The notes below the pieces were generated by a model that saw only the letters and a list, made by a program, of their open reading frames with translations, did no database searches and had not been told where the DNA came from. 64,000 bases of DNA from CAVQCA01 sp963763115 (GTDB taxonomy: Bacteria; Pseudomonadota; Gammaproteobacteria; UBA9214). The position numbers and the translations under genes were made by a program. Below, one piece after another: positions 18,642-27,465 of this stretch. Numbering within the stretch: the first letter of the stretch is position 1; the number at the start of each line of letters is the position of its first letter. Where the stretch lies: assembly GCA_963763115.1 (NCBI GenBank), contig CAVXNM010000016.1:1-64000 (forward strand), read 5' to 3'.

Positions 18642-19979
18642 TCAGCCATGAACCGCCACCGCCTGCGTGAGCAATTGCGTCTCCCACTTCAACATCGGCC
18701 GGACGACACCCATCATGGCGCCGCCCCACGAACCCCGGGCCGAATCGCCTTCTCCCGGATCAAACACCTGGAAAGCGGCTGCATCGCGGGCAAGGAAATG
18801 GGGGCGGAAGGGTGCGGGCGTCATCATTGCGGGTTCGATATATACAGTACCCTCAGACAGGAAATTTCCTGGTATCCACGCAGTGCTTCTATACAGACCG
18901 GCCGGGCGCGGAACGTTCTTCCAGGAGGTGTCCTGCTCGAGCGTTGTAAACAGACAGGTACCGTCTTCATTGTAGATGTTAAAATTGGGAAGCAGCACGC
19001 TCCCGCCCTGCAACACCTCATATTCCATGTCGATGGCTACAGGTTGGCGAATGTCCACAAAATCCAGGGTCTCCCCGTCGTGCGAACGCACGCGCACCGC
19101 ACGCAGTCGCACGACATCATCACCGGGTGCTGAAGCCGGATCCCAGCCACGTTCGGGCGTTGTCCCCAGTCCAGTGCTGAGATAGGCGTTGACGACTTCG
19201 TTAGTCTGACCGTCTTTGCTGACGTAACCATTCTCGAGCAGCAGGGCGCGTGAGCACATCCGGGTAATTGCCGGCATGCTGTGAGACACAAACAGTATGG
19301 TCGTTCCCAACTGACCTACGTCCTGCATCTTATTTATACATTTCTTCTGAAATGCCGAATCCCCAACCGCCAGCACCTCATCGACAATCAGGATTTCCGG
19401 CTCCAGATGAGCCGCAACGGCAAACGCCAGGCGCACACGCATTCCGCTGGAATAGCGTTTTACAGGAGTATCTATAAACTTCTCAATACCGGAAAAGTCC
19501 ACGATACTATCGAATTTATTGTCCACCTCTTTCTTTCTCATGCCGAGAATCGTGCCATTGAGGTAAACATTCTCGCGTCCGGTAAGTTCCGGGTGGAAAC
19601 CCGTCCCGACCTCGAGCAGGCTGGAGATTCGGCCTCTTATTTCGACACGCCCCGTCGTTGGCGGTGTGATCCGGGCCAGTATCTTCAGCAAGGTTGATTT
19701 GCCGGCGCCGTTGATCCCGATAATGCCCAGGATCTCTCCTCGCTGCAGAGTGAAGGAAATATCCTTCAATGCCCATATTACATTATCGGACGTCTCTCTC
19801 TTCTCAAGATCCACATCATCGAAGCTGTACAGCGCTCGATACTTCCGGTAGTTTTCCAACGGGCTTTTTACAAATGAAAACACAGTCTGCGCAAACGTAT
19901 CCTGTGTCTCGTTTTCGAATCCGATGCGGAAAAGTTTACTGACGTTTTCTACTTTGACTGCTATATCGTTTTCGCTCAT
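18642..19979 (-). CDS. wzt: O-antigen/polysaccharide ABC exporter ATPase Wzt
   Basis: About 445 residues. The ATPase domain has Walker A GINGAGKSTLLK, the signature YSSGMRVRLAFAVA, Walker B ILIVDEVLAVGD and the H-loop LFVSHSM. The ~60-residue N-terminal lead-in (ENVSKLFRIG...) is typical of the Wzt/TagH group. After residue ~265 comes a beta-sandwich of ~170 residues like the Wzt C-terminal domain, which in known systems recognises the non-reducing end of the finished chain. The ATG at 19979 (MSENDIAV) has AGGGG at good spacing; one at 19991 is also possible. It is paired with the permease gene 49 bp upstream. Confidence 0.9.
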   Translation of the reverse strand: MSENDIAVKVENVSKLFRIGFENETQDTFAQTVFSFVKSPLENYRKYRALYSFDDVDLEKRETSDNVIWALKDISFTLQRGEILGIIGINGAGKSTLLKILARITPPTTGRVEIRGRISSLLEVGTGFHPELTGRENVYLNGTILGMRKKEVDNKFDSIVDFSGIEKFIDTPVKRYSSGMRVRLAFAVAAHLEPEILIVDEVLAVGDSAFQKKCINKMQDVGQLGTTILFVSHSMPAITRMCSRALLLENGYVSKDGQTNEVVNAYLSTGLGTTPERGWDPASAPGDDVVRLRAVRVRSHDGETLDFVDIRQPVAIDMEYEVLQGGSVLLPNFNIYNEDGTCLFTTLEQDTSWKNVPRPAGLYRSTAWIPGNFLSEGTVYIEPAMMTPAPFRPHFLARDAAAFQVFDPGEGDSARGSWGGAMMGVVRPMLKWETQLLTQAVAVHG

Positions 19980-20028
19980 GGCCCCTGGCATCGTGAATAT
20001 GGAAAAGGCAACGTGGAGGTTTGTTCAC

Positions 20029-20877
20029 TCAGATTACGTCCACCACGAGACGTTCCGTTCTTTTGAAGTAGAGTGCGCCGCTTACCAGCAGCAACGCAGT
20101 TGTCACGATGCCGGGCACAATATACTGCCAGAGCATATCAGTACCTACAACCGCGGCGCGAAAACCTTCTATTACACCCACAATAGGATTCAACGAGTAC
20201 AGAATCCGGTAGGGCTCGGGAATCGCTGACGCAGAATAGACGATGGGCGCACTGTACATCAGCATGCGGATGACGAAGTTCATGGCAAATTTCACATCCC
20301 TGAAACGTATTGATAACGACGACAGCCACAGTCCCACTGCAAGGGGCACTGCCATCATCATCAGAATGAACAGCGGGAGAAAAACAATATTCCAGGTGAG
20401 GCTCACTTTGTAGTAAACCGCCACGAAGATAACGATGATCATCGAAATCACGAAATCAACCATACGTGTCAGCACGGGCGTCACCGGGAACAACAGCCGA
20501 GGAAAATACACCTTTCCCAGCATCGCCTGCCCACTGACCAGGCTCTCGCTGGACGCCGTCATCGCAGTCGACATATAGGTCCAGGGCAGGATTGCCACAG
20601 TCGAAAACAGGAGATAAGGAATCCCGTCAGACGGGACTTTTGCCACTTTTCCGAAAATAAACGTAAATATAACAATTTGGACCAGTGGCTGCAGAATTGC
20701 CCATCCAAAACCAAGAATGGTTTGCGCGTACAGCACTTTTATATCCCGCCAGACAAGAAAATAGAACAGGTCCCGGTACTGTCTGAGCTCCTTGAAATCT
20801 ATAAGCTGCCAGCCGCTTGGCGGAGTAATGACGGTGACCGGCACAGTCCCTTGCAATGTGGGTGATTTGTCGTTCAT
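20029..20877 (-). CDS. wzm: Polysaccharide ABC exporter permease Wzm
   Basis: A 282-residue ABC-2 type permease with about six membrane segments. It shows the family landmarks DLFYFLVWRDIKVLYAQT, LGFGWAILQPLVQIVIFTF, the SSESLVSGQAMLGKVYFPR segment and the C-terminal YSLNPIVGVIEGFRAAV. It forms the inner-membrane channel that, with Wzt, moves a lipid-linked polysaccharide to the periplasm. It is transcribed leftward just before wzt, the usual order. The C-terminal end (KRTERLVVDVI) matches the family. Confidence 0.9.
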   Translation of the reverse strand: MNDKSPTLQGTVPVTVITPPSGWQLIDFKELRQYRDLFYFLVWRDIKVLYAQTILGFGWAILQPLVQIVIFTFIFGKVAKVPSDGIPYLLFSTVAILPWTYMSTAMTASSESLVSGQAMLGKVYFPRLLFPVTPVLTRMVDFVISMIIVIFVAVYYKVSLTWNIVFLPLFILMMMAVPLAVGLWLSSLSIRFRDVKFAMNFVIRMLMYSAPIVYSASAIPEPYRILYSLNPIVGVIEGFRAAVVGTDMLWQYIVPGIVTTALLLVSGALYFKRTERLVVDVI

Positions 20878-21094
20878 CGGCTATCCCGTTTTCAACGCTT
20901 CCACGAAACTTATGTTCCGGGGCAACGCATTTTACTGCACCCGGGCGTCAGACACCTGCCCATTGCAACAGCCGTCCCCGCGGAGACGACTGCTGTCACC
21001 CTGAATATTAAAGGCAAATCAATGCCTTTGTAACGACTGGTACGGCCGGGATCTTGAGTTGCCTGCGCCTTTGGCTGTCATGCCGAGGCCGGCA

Positions 21095-21868
21095 CTACCA
21101 GACTTTCCAGGGGGCCTCGCCGCTCTGCCACAGCTCCTCGAGCACATGTTTATCGCGCAGCGTATCCATGGGCTGCCAGAATCCGCTGTGCCGGTAAGCG
21201 GCCAATTCACCGCTGACCGCGAGCGTCTCCATAGGCTGCTTCTCCCAGCTGACGGAATCGCCTTCAATGTAGTCCAGGACACCTGGTTCGAGCACAAAAT
21301 AACCGCTGTTGACCCAGGCACCGTCGCCATCAGGCTTTTCCTTGAATGACGACACCCGGTTCTCGTTTCGCCCAAGCTTGAAGGCGCCGAAACGGCCTGG
21401 TGGTTGTGCCGCCGTGAGTGTGGCCAATACACCTTGAGCTTTGTGAAACGCTATGAGATTTGCAATATTCACGTTGGAAACACCGTCGCCATAGGTGAAA
21501 CAGAAGGTTTCATCTCTGATAAACTCACCTACCCGCTTCAGCCTGCCCCCCGTCATCGTTGCGTCCCCGGTTTCCACGAGCGTGACCCGCCAGGGGTCCA
21601 CGCAGCTGTTGTGAATCTCCACCTCGTTATTCTTCAGGTCGAACGTCACGTCGGCGCACTGGAGGTGATAATCGGCGAAGTACTGCTTGACCACGTGTGA
21701 CTTATAGCCACAGCAGATAATGAAGTCGTTGATCCCGTAAGCTGAATAGGTCTTCATGATATGCCAGAGAATCGGTTTTCCGCCTATCTCCACCATGGGC
21801 TTGGGTTTGACGCTACTTTCCTCACTGATTCGCGTCCCGAACCCTCCCGCCAGAATGACTGCCTTCAC
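21095..21868 (-). CDS. rfbF: Glucose-1-phosphate cytidylyltransferase
   Basis: A full-length 257-residue nucleotidyltransferase that makes CDP-glucose from CTP and glucose 1-phosphate. The N-terminal signature KAVILAGGFGTRISEESSVK differs from the dTDP-glucose enzyme and matches RfbF/DdhA. KPMVEIGGKPILWHIMK, TYGDGVSNVNI and SGFWQPMDTLRDK are also characteristic. It feeds CDP-3,6-dideoxyhexose or C-branched sugar pathways. The expected next enzyme, CDP-glucose 4,6-dehydratase, is not obvious beside it. It is leftward, 217 bp upstream of wzm. Confidence 0.93.
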   Translation of the reverse strand: MKAVILAGGFGTRISEESSVKPKPMVEIGGKPILWHIMKTYSAYGINDFIICCGYKSHVVKQYFADYHLQCADVTFDLKNNEVEIHNSCVDPWRVTLVETGDATMTGGRLKRVGEFIRDETFCFTYGDGVSNVNIANLIAFHKAQGVLATLTAAQPPGRFGAFKLGRNENRVSSFKEKPDGDGAWVNSGYFVLEPGVLDYIEGDSVSWEKQPMETLAVSGELAAYRHSGFWQPMDTLRDKHVLEELWQSGEAPWKVW

Positions 21869-22309
21869 CGGATTGCTCCTTATGGTCTTTTCCAGGCATG
21901 GCCGCCTGGACAGACACGTTTAATACCATTGGCTCCAGAATATTAGGATTCGATTATATTACATGCGCAAGTCGTGATTTTACGTCCACGCTCGAGAACA
22001 CCCGCCAGCAACTGTCGGAACGGCTCTACGGTTTAAGTGCCAACAGCGAAGCTGTACTGTGACATTTTATCTTGCTTCAACCCAATGAGTGGGGTAATCT
22101 CCACGCGATACTGTTAAATCGTACCATAGCGTCATGATATTGATAAGCTTTTCTGCGTAACGTTGATACACAAAGAATCTTAGTCATTTACTCATTTAAG
22201 GAAATCAGCTTTATCGGCCGCTATTGGCTGAGTGCCAGGCGTATTCGGTCTATTCGACTGAAATACGAATTAAATTCAAAGGCTTAACGATCCAAACGAG
22301 GTTGCAAAT
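21869..22309. other. AT-rich divergent intergenic region
   Basis: About 440 bp between rfbF (leftward) and a small lipoprotein gene (rightward). The part from 21940 to 22300 is AT-rich and probably carries promoters for both directions. No specific operator, riboswitch or small RNA was recognised. Confidence 0.4.
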
Positions 22310-22474
22310 ATGAGTCGACTAGTTAGCGTCAGGGTCTTCCTGCTCATGGCAATCGCCACCCTGATAGCAGGCTGCGGTGGTAGTGGTGGCGGCGATAACA
22401 CCCCCAGCACCCCACCTGCCACCGGCAGCAGCAACTGGGACACCATGGTGTGGGACCAGGACAATTGGTCATAA
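22310..22474 (+). CDS. Small lipoprotein, 54 residues
   Basis: The ATG at 22310 is preceded by GAGG at 7 nt. The product starts MSRLVSVRVFLLMAIATLIA and then reads GCGGSGGGDN: a lipoprotein signal with lipobox LIAGC, then a short Ser/Pro/Thr-rich tail with two Trp (NWDTMVWDQDNWS). It is short but has every part of a small secreted lipoprotein. It lies 62 bp upstream of the FGE-domain gene on the same strand, so it is probably co-transcribed with it. Function unknown. Confidence 0.65.
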   Translation: MSRLVSVRVFLLMAIATLIAGCGGSGGGDNTPSTPPATGSSNWDTMVWDQDNWS

Positions 22475-22536
22475 CCTGACCGACAATATTCGAGTTATCT
22501 ATCACTGAACAGATTGAATACAGAGAGGTACCCGTC

Positions 22537-23367
22537 TTGAAGAAATCACTGTTTTCCACGAGCATTGCCGTCCTGTTGGCCTCCACTGGGCACTGCAACA
22601 TTGGCGGCAACTGTAACCATCCCCAATACTTTCACGTCCGGTACGCCGGCGGTCGCGGCGCAGGTCAACGATAATTTCACCGCCGTAGCAGACGCGGTAA
22701 ACGCCAATGACAGCGCAATCACAGCGCTTCAGGCAGGCAGTGGCACTAGCTGCGCCGGTCAGGATGCGACCGATATCATGGTCCAGATTGGATCCGTGTG
22801 TATCGACAAGTACGAGTCCAGCGTGTGGGACAGTGCCGCGGGCGGCGGTACTCAGTATGATGGCGTCGGATCGCCTTACCCCTGTGTCGCCGACGGCAGT
22901 GACTGTGGCAAACCTGCCCCATCTATGCCCGCAGTCAAGCCGGCGTGACTCCCTCGGCAAATATTGCCTGGTCCCAGGCGGTGCAGGCCTGCGCCAACGT
23001 CGGCAAACGGCTGCCCACAGCTGCCGAGTGGCAATTGGCTGCCTCGGGAACCCCGTCTGGCGTTAATGCTGATCCGGCCGCCGGTTGCAACACTGGCTCC
23101 GGAGCAGTTTCCACGACCGGCCTTGCAGGCACACGTGCGAGTCCAGCGGCGGTGCAGCCGATATGGTCGGTAACGTGTTGGAATGGGCAGCGGATCTCGT
23201 GGTCAATTACGGTGGCACCAGTAATACCAGTACCGATAACATGAAGGTCCTCTCTTTCGGTGATGACTACCTCAATTCAACTGCTCATGCCGAGTACAAA
23301 AGGTGTCTATGTGATCAACAACCCAATCACACCGGTAGGGTCGATTGGCTTCCGCTGCGTGCGTTAA
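22537..23367 (+). pseudogene. Secreted FGE/SUMF1-domain protein, four frameshifts
   Basis: A formylglycine-generating-enzyme-type domain behind a signal peptide. Segments in order: TTG-start KKSLFSTSIAVLLAST; TVTIPNTFTSGTPAVAAQVN and IGSVCIDKYESSVWD; ANVGKRLPTAAEWQLAASG; GGAADMVGNVLEWAADLV; and the family C-terminal GSIGFRCVR followed by TAA at 23365. The segments lie in successive frames with breaks near 22589, 22919, 23135 and 23299. Three of the four fall at GGG, CCCC and AAAA runs and are repaired by one base. The pieces are too well conserved for an old pseudogene. Members oxidise a sulfatase Cys or serve as binding modules; the Cys pair of true FGE is not evident, so activity is unclear. 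Confidence 0.75.
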
Positions 23368-23471
23368 CTCAGCGCGAGCTGCGACTGGTTGCGTGGTGCC
23401 GGAGCCCGGCACCACGCTACCAGCCTTACCGTCGACACCACAAAACAGCCGCTCGGTACACGAATTTCCGT

Positions 23472-24788
23472 TCAGGACGCTTGAATCTTACCGGGCCGGG
23501 AAAAGTATTCGTTCTGCTCCAGCCGCAAGCGGTCGCACAGGCGCCCAGACGGCAATTCCACATCGTTGTAGCTAATCACTTCGTCCTTTGAAAGGTTGCG
23601 CTTCAGTCGGCAGCCTTCGGCAAGCCCCATGGGAAGCAGCTTCTCCCGGGCGACAATATCTGAATTTTCAGCCTGCCCATAGGTCATGTAACATCCCAGA
23701 CCATCCAGTACCTCAGATTCCTTCAGGTCTTTCTTGGCGGTTGTGATCACGTCGACCCGCGGCCGGTCGATGGGCGTTATGGCAGCATCTCCAAACAGGA
23801 CAGCCCTCGCCACAGTGTTGGGAACCTCAAAATGACACAAATGGTAAGGGGTATAGAAGCAATAAAGCGGGCCCTCACCCAGTTTATAGAGGTTTAGATA
23901 GTGTTGCTGCGCGGGATGATCGTGGGTACCGAGCACGAAAACGCCTGCCCCTGGTTCCGCGCCCACCACGTAATCTACAATCCCGGACCCCTCGGTCACA
24001 GCATCAAGAGGATAGCGCTTGACGGCGTCGGCAAGCGGCGTGCCCGACGGGACTACAGGGCCAAACATGCCCCGCTTCGCCACCTTCATCCCGGTCGCAT
24101 TCGCTACTATGGCCTGCTCGAATGATATCTTTGTCCCATCGGCAAAAGACGTAACCATATGCGGCTTCTGTTTCCATGTGCGGGCAAATGCCTGCTGCGT
24201 TGTCGGGTTCCTGTAAGGATCATGCAGGCCCTTTATGTTGCCGCACATCACCGGCCTTACGCCAATGCCCTTGACAAACCGGTACAGGTTCATGATTACG
24301 CCCGGCTGGTCTCCATCAGCATTGGTGATGACAACGCCCCGCTTGTCTGCCTTCACCTTCAGTATGGGGCCAACCGTCCCGTCCAGTTCGGCATTCATCA
24401 TGATGACATGTTTGCGGTGCTCGATGGCGCTGAGTACCACCTGGGCTCCGTACTCTACAGTCCCCGTCACTTCAATGATGGCGTCAATACCGGTGGCTTC
24501 GCATAGCAGGAACGGGTCTTCTGCAACCGCTGCGCGGCGCCGCGAAATTGCGTCTTCCAGCTGGCCGACGGTAGCAACCTCACAGATATCGTCGACACCG
24601 GCCTCCAGATAAGCGCGCCTGGCGCCATCAATATGCCGATTTGCGATGGCAACCAGATCCATTCCCGCAAAGGCAGAACTGAACTGGAGCGCTATACCCC
24701 GCCCCATGAACCCGGCTCCGACCATCGCCACCCTCACCGGATCGCCGGCTTCGTGGCGCTTGCGGAGAGCAGCATCGACTATTACCAC
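23472..24788 (-). CDS. NAD(P)-dependent oxidoreductase with SAF domain
   Basis: 438 residues. The N-terminal Rossmann fold is VRVAMVGAGFMGRGIALQF, with a homoserine-dehydrogenase-like middle (IDAIIEVTGTVEYGAQVVL, NADGDQPGVIMNL). The C-terminal SAF-type domain ends ELPSGRLCDRLRLEQ. This group (predicted homoserine dehydrogenase with SAF domain) recurs in surface-polysaccharide clusters beside rfbF, cupin epimerases and C-methyltransferases, where it probably acts on a nucleotide sugar. The exact reaction is not established. It lies 32 bp downstream of the cupin gene on the same strand and looks like part of that operon. Confidence 0.8.
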   Translation of the reverse strand: MVIVDAALRKRHEAGDPVRVAMVGAGFMGRGIALQFSSAFAGMDLVAIANRHIDGARRAYLEAGVDDICEVATVGQLEDAISRRRAAVAEDPFLLCEATGIDAIIEVTGTVEYGAQVVLSAIEHRKHVIMMNAELDGTVGPILKVKADKRGVVITNADGDQPGVIMNLYRFVKGIGVRPVMCGNIKGLHDPYRNPTTQQAFARTWKQKPHMVTSFADGTKISFEQAIVANATGMKVAKRGMFGPVVPSGTPLADAVKRYPLDAVTEGSGIVDYVVGAEPGAGVFVLGTHDHPAQQHYLNLYKLGEGPLYCFYTPYHLCHFEVPNTVARAVLFGDAAITPIDRPRVDVITTAKKDLKESEVLDGLGCYMTYGQAENSDIVAREKLLPMGLAEGCRLKRNLSKDEVISYNDVELPSGRLCDRLRLEQNEYFSRPGKIQAS

Positions 24789-24820
24789 GGTAACTTCCTC
24801 GCTAAACTGATTCAGCGGGT

Positions 24821-25351
24821 TTATGCGCCGAAATCAGGCCAGCCTGCGTCCTTCTCGGAGATAACCTCGACCGGACGCGACCATACGATACCAAACGCAG
24901 GGTCGTTCCAACGCAAGCCCCGCTCCGCCCCCGGCGTATAGGCTTCCGATACCAGGTAAGTTACTTCAGTGTTGTCCTCCAGGGTGATAAACCCGTGAGC
25001 AAAACCCGCCGGGACATACAGCATATTATAGTTGTCGGCCGTCAGTTCCACAGCGGTCCACCGTTTAAAGGTCAATGAGTCCGGCCGCAGATCCACAATC
25101 ACATCGTATATCCCGCCCCTGCTGCATCGCACCAGCTTGGTTTCCTCGTAAGGCGCGGCCTGGTAGTGCATTCCCCTCAGGGTACCTGCCCTGGTATTGA
25201 AGGAGGTATTCGCCTGTACGACTGTGGATACCAGGTTGTGCTGCTCGAACTCCTTCTGGCACCAGACTCTGGCAAAGAAACCACGGCTGTCTTCAAGCTT
25301 GTCCAGTTCAATGCGGTAGGCACCCTGAAGTTCCGTCTGGTGGAACTTCAC
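24821..25351 (-). CDS. RfbC-like sugar 3,5-epimerase (cupin)
   Basis: About 176 residues of the dTDP-4-dehydrorhamnose 3,5-epimerase family. It shows KLEDSRGFFARVW, FNTRAGTLRGMHYQ (catalytic His), VRCSRGGIYDVIVDLRPDS, LYVPAGFAHGFITLEDN (second conserved segment) and YTPGAERGLRWNDPAFGI. The GTG at 25351 begins one base after the stop of the upstream epimerase gene, indicating coupled translation. A longer version from 25405 would overlap that gene. It probably epimerises or otherwise alters a 4-keto CDP-sugar in this locus. Confidence 0.85.
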   Translation of the reverse strand: MKFHQTELQGAYRIELDKLEDSRGFFARVWCQKEFEQHNLVSTVVQANTSFNTRAGTLRGMHYQAAPYEETKLVRCSRGGIYDVIVDLRPDSLTFKRWTAVELTADNYNMLYVPAGFAHGFITLEDNTEVTYLVSEAYTPGAERGLRWNDPAFGIVWSRPVEVISEKDAGWPDFGA

Positions 25352-25352
25352 C

Positions 25353-26395
25353 CTACTGCCACTCCAGATGGCTGTTGAGGCGGCCCTGTTCACGGTGTTG
25401 CGCAATGACCTTCAGCCGGATCAGCTGGGAATTGCGGAAATCCCCGTCGTTGAACCGCATGAATTCCAAACGTTCTGCCAGATCTTCAATAGCCGTTTTC
25501 AGGGTCATCTGCGGCTGGTGATCCGCTGCGAGTTTCTCGTACAGGCTGAAATCAACCTGATATGAACGCTTATCCGCCGGCGCATCCGTATTGATCGATA
25601 CCGACACACCGGGAATGATCTCCGCGACCGCCTCTGCAAGATCGCGTACCTGGTAGTTCCAGCGTTGCTTCCTGAGTTCAGCGCGAGGAAACGCCCACCG
25701 TTCGCGCTATCGCGATGGATTGCCCAGTCCATCGCCAGAGCCATGTCCCTGACATGAATCAGGGGCCGCCACGGCGTGCCGTCACTGAGGACGGTTATCT
25801 GTTTGGATGCAATCGCGCCCGCAACAAAATCGTTTAAAACAAGGTCCAGTCGCAACCGGTCGCTGGCTCCACAGGCGGTCGCAAATCGGAGACAGGTCAC
25901 TACGAAACCGTCATCAGCCAGTTTATTCAGTTCTTCCTCCATGCCGATCTTCGACTTCGCGTAGGCAGTCAGCGGATTCAGCGGCGCCTGTTCGTCACGC
26001 GCCTCACCTTCGGCGAACCCATAGACGCTGCAGCTGGATGCAAACACAAAGCGGCTCACACCTGCTGCTTTAGCTTGTCTCGCCAGTTCGATACTCGCCT
26101 GAAAGTTAATATCGTGCGTAACTTCCTTGAATCTATCGCCCATCGGGTCATTGGAAATTGCCGCCAGGTGCACAACAGCATCGACGCCTGCAAAAAGGCC
26201 CTGCGGCAGCTTTCTCAGGTCGGCGAAATGTTGAACGTCCAGCCGGTTTTCGGGAAAGACAGTGACACCTGTCAGGCAATGGGCAAAATAGCCGGTGTCA
26301 ATGCCAATCAGTACCGCCCCCGGAGTCGAACGCCGCAGCCGTTCCAGCAGGACTGGTCCAACGTAGCCCATATTCCCCGTAATCAAAATCTTCAT
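25353..26395 (-). pseudogene. NAD-dependent epimerase/dehydratase, frameshifted
   Basis: Extended short-chain dehydrogenase starting MKILITGNMGYVGPVLLERL (ATG 26395). The NAD loop is GNMGYVG, and AVVHLAAISNDPMG and SSCSVYG precede the catalytic YAKSK, followed by LRFATACG. After ~240 residues the family sequence continues in another frame: WNYQVRDLAEAVAEIIPGVS, NTDAPADKRSYQVDFS and the end LNSHLEWQ at 25353. The break is near 25663. Joined length is about 347 residues, normal for the family. It acts on a nucleotide sugar and is the second gene upstream of the SAF oxidoreductase. All active-site residues remain. Confidence 0.85.
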
Positions 26396-26483
26396 AGCCG
26401 CAGCCCCCAATGTAGTACCCGAATACAGTGACAAAGCAACCTTCCAGTATACTGAATCTTGTTAGATTCGTCGCATTTCACTC

Positions 26484-27401
26484 TCATGTTGCATTGCTTC
26501 TATACCAGTCTGCTGTCTGCTTCAATCCCTCGAGCAGCAACGTCTTCGGCTTCCAGCCTGACAGGTGGCAGGCCTGAGCAACATCGGCGACGCGCACTCT
26601 CTCAAATGGACGATCGGCAAGGCTCCCGAACTCCGGCCGCAAGCCAGGCTCTATAATGTCTGCCAGTTGTTCGACGATGTGACGTACAAACGTCAACTGC
26701 CCTGAACCAACATCGATTGCCTTACCGTCTATTCCCTGCGTGCAGGCAAGTGTAAGATACGCATCGACAACATCGTCAACATACACCCAGTCAACCTCAC
26801 GTGTGCCGCTCATCAGCTGCGGCAACTGCCCCCGCAGCAGAGATAGTGTTGTATAGGGGATCAGTTTAGAATGGTCCTTCTGATTCGGGCCATATACCAT
26901 GAACAACCGCGCTGTAACCACGGGGGTACCATAAAGTGCATGAAACATCCGGGCGTATGCACTTGCCGCACTCTTTGCAGCTGCATAAGGGGATACAGGG
27001 CTAACCGTCTCGGCATCGCCCTCGGCCTCCTCAAGCGATCCTGTCAGTACAACTTTTGGCACCCCGTATTCGGTAGCAGCGACAAGCAGATTCACAGTAC
27101 TCAACAGATTACCGCGCAATGCCGGCAGCACAAACTGTATTTCACGCTTACCGGACACGAAACTCGCCAGATGGAAAATAATATCTGGTGCAACGGATTC
27201 CACAACCCGTCTGGTAGCGCCCTCGTCCTCCAGTTCCGCCTGCCACCATCTGAAAACTCTCCCCCTGCTCCGCGGGGCACGCGAGACGCCATGCACAATA
27301 GCCCCGAGCTGGTTTAATCGATCACACAGGTGCGAGCCGATAAATCCGCTCGCACCTGTTACCAGTATCGTTCTCTGGCTGAACGATGTACTGTCAAACA
27401 T
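26484..27401 (-). CDS. NAD-dependent epimerase/dehydratase
   Basis: About 305 residues of the extended SDR family: ILVTGASGFIGSHLCDRL, IIFHLASFVSG, TGSLEEAEG, the catalytic YAAAKSAA and ARLFMVYGPNQ. The ATG at 27401 is preceded by GGAGGACT, a strong ribosome-binding site, which favours it over the longer frame from 27455. It reduces, epimerises or dehydrates a nucleotide sugar. It could supply the 4,6-dehydratase or final keto-reductase step, but the sequence alone does not decide. It lies between the frameshifted epimerase and the DUF4910 gene in one leftward operon. Confidence 0.85.
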   Translation of the reverse strand: MFDSTSFSQRTILVTGASGFIGSHLCDRLNQLGAIVHGVSRAPRSRGRVFRWWQAELEDEGATRRVVESVAPDIIFHLASFVSGKREIQFVLPALRGNLLSTVNLLVAATEYGVPKVVLTGSLEEAEGDAETVSPVSPYAAAKSAASAYARMFHALYGTPVVTARLFMVYGPNQKDHSKLIPYTTLSLLRGQLPQLMSGTREVDWVYVDDVVDAYLTLACTQGIDGKAIDVGSGQLTFVRHIVEQLADIIEPGLRPEFGSLADRPFERVRVADVAQACHLSGWKPKTLLLEGLKQTADWYRSNAT

Positions 27402-27465
27402 GAGTCCTCCATAATTGCCCTTATCTGCAATCCAGCGGAAGCAGCATTCGGACAACAGACGTAAT

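Noticed and set aside
18450..19133. 227-codon rightward ORF opposite wzt
   Set aside because: Lies antisense to the Wzt C-terminal domain, is basic and low-complexity, and has no family features.
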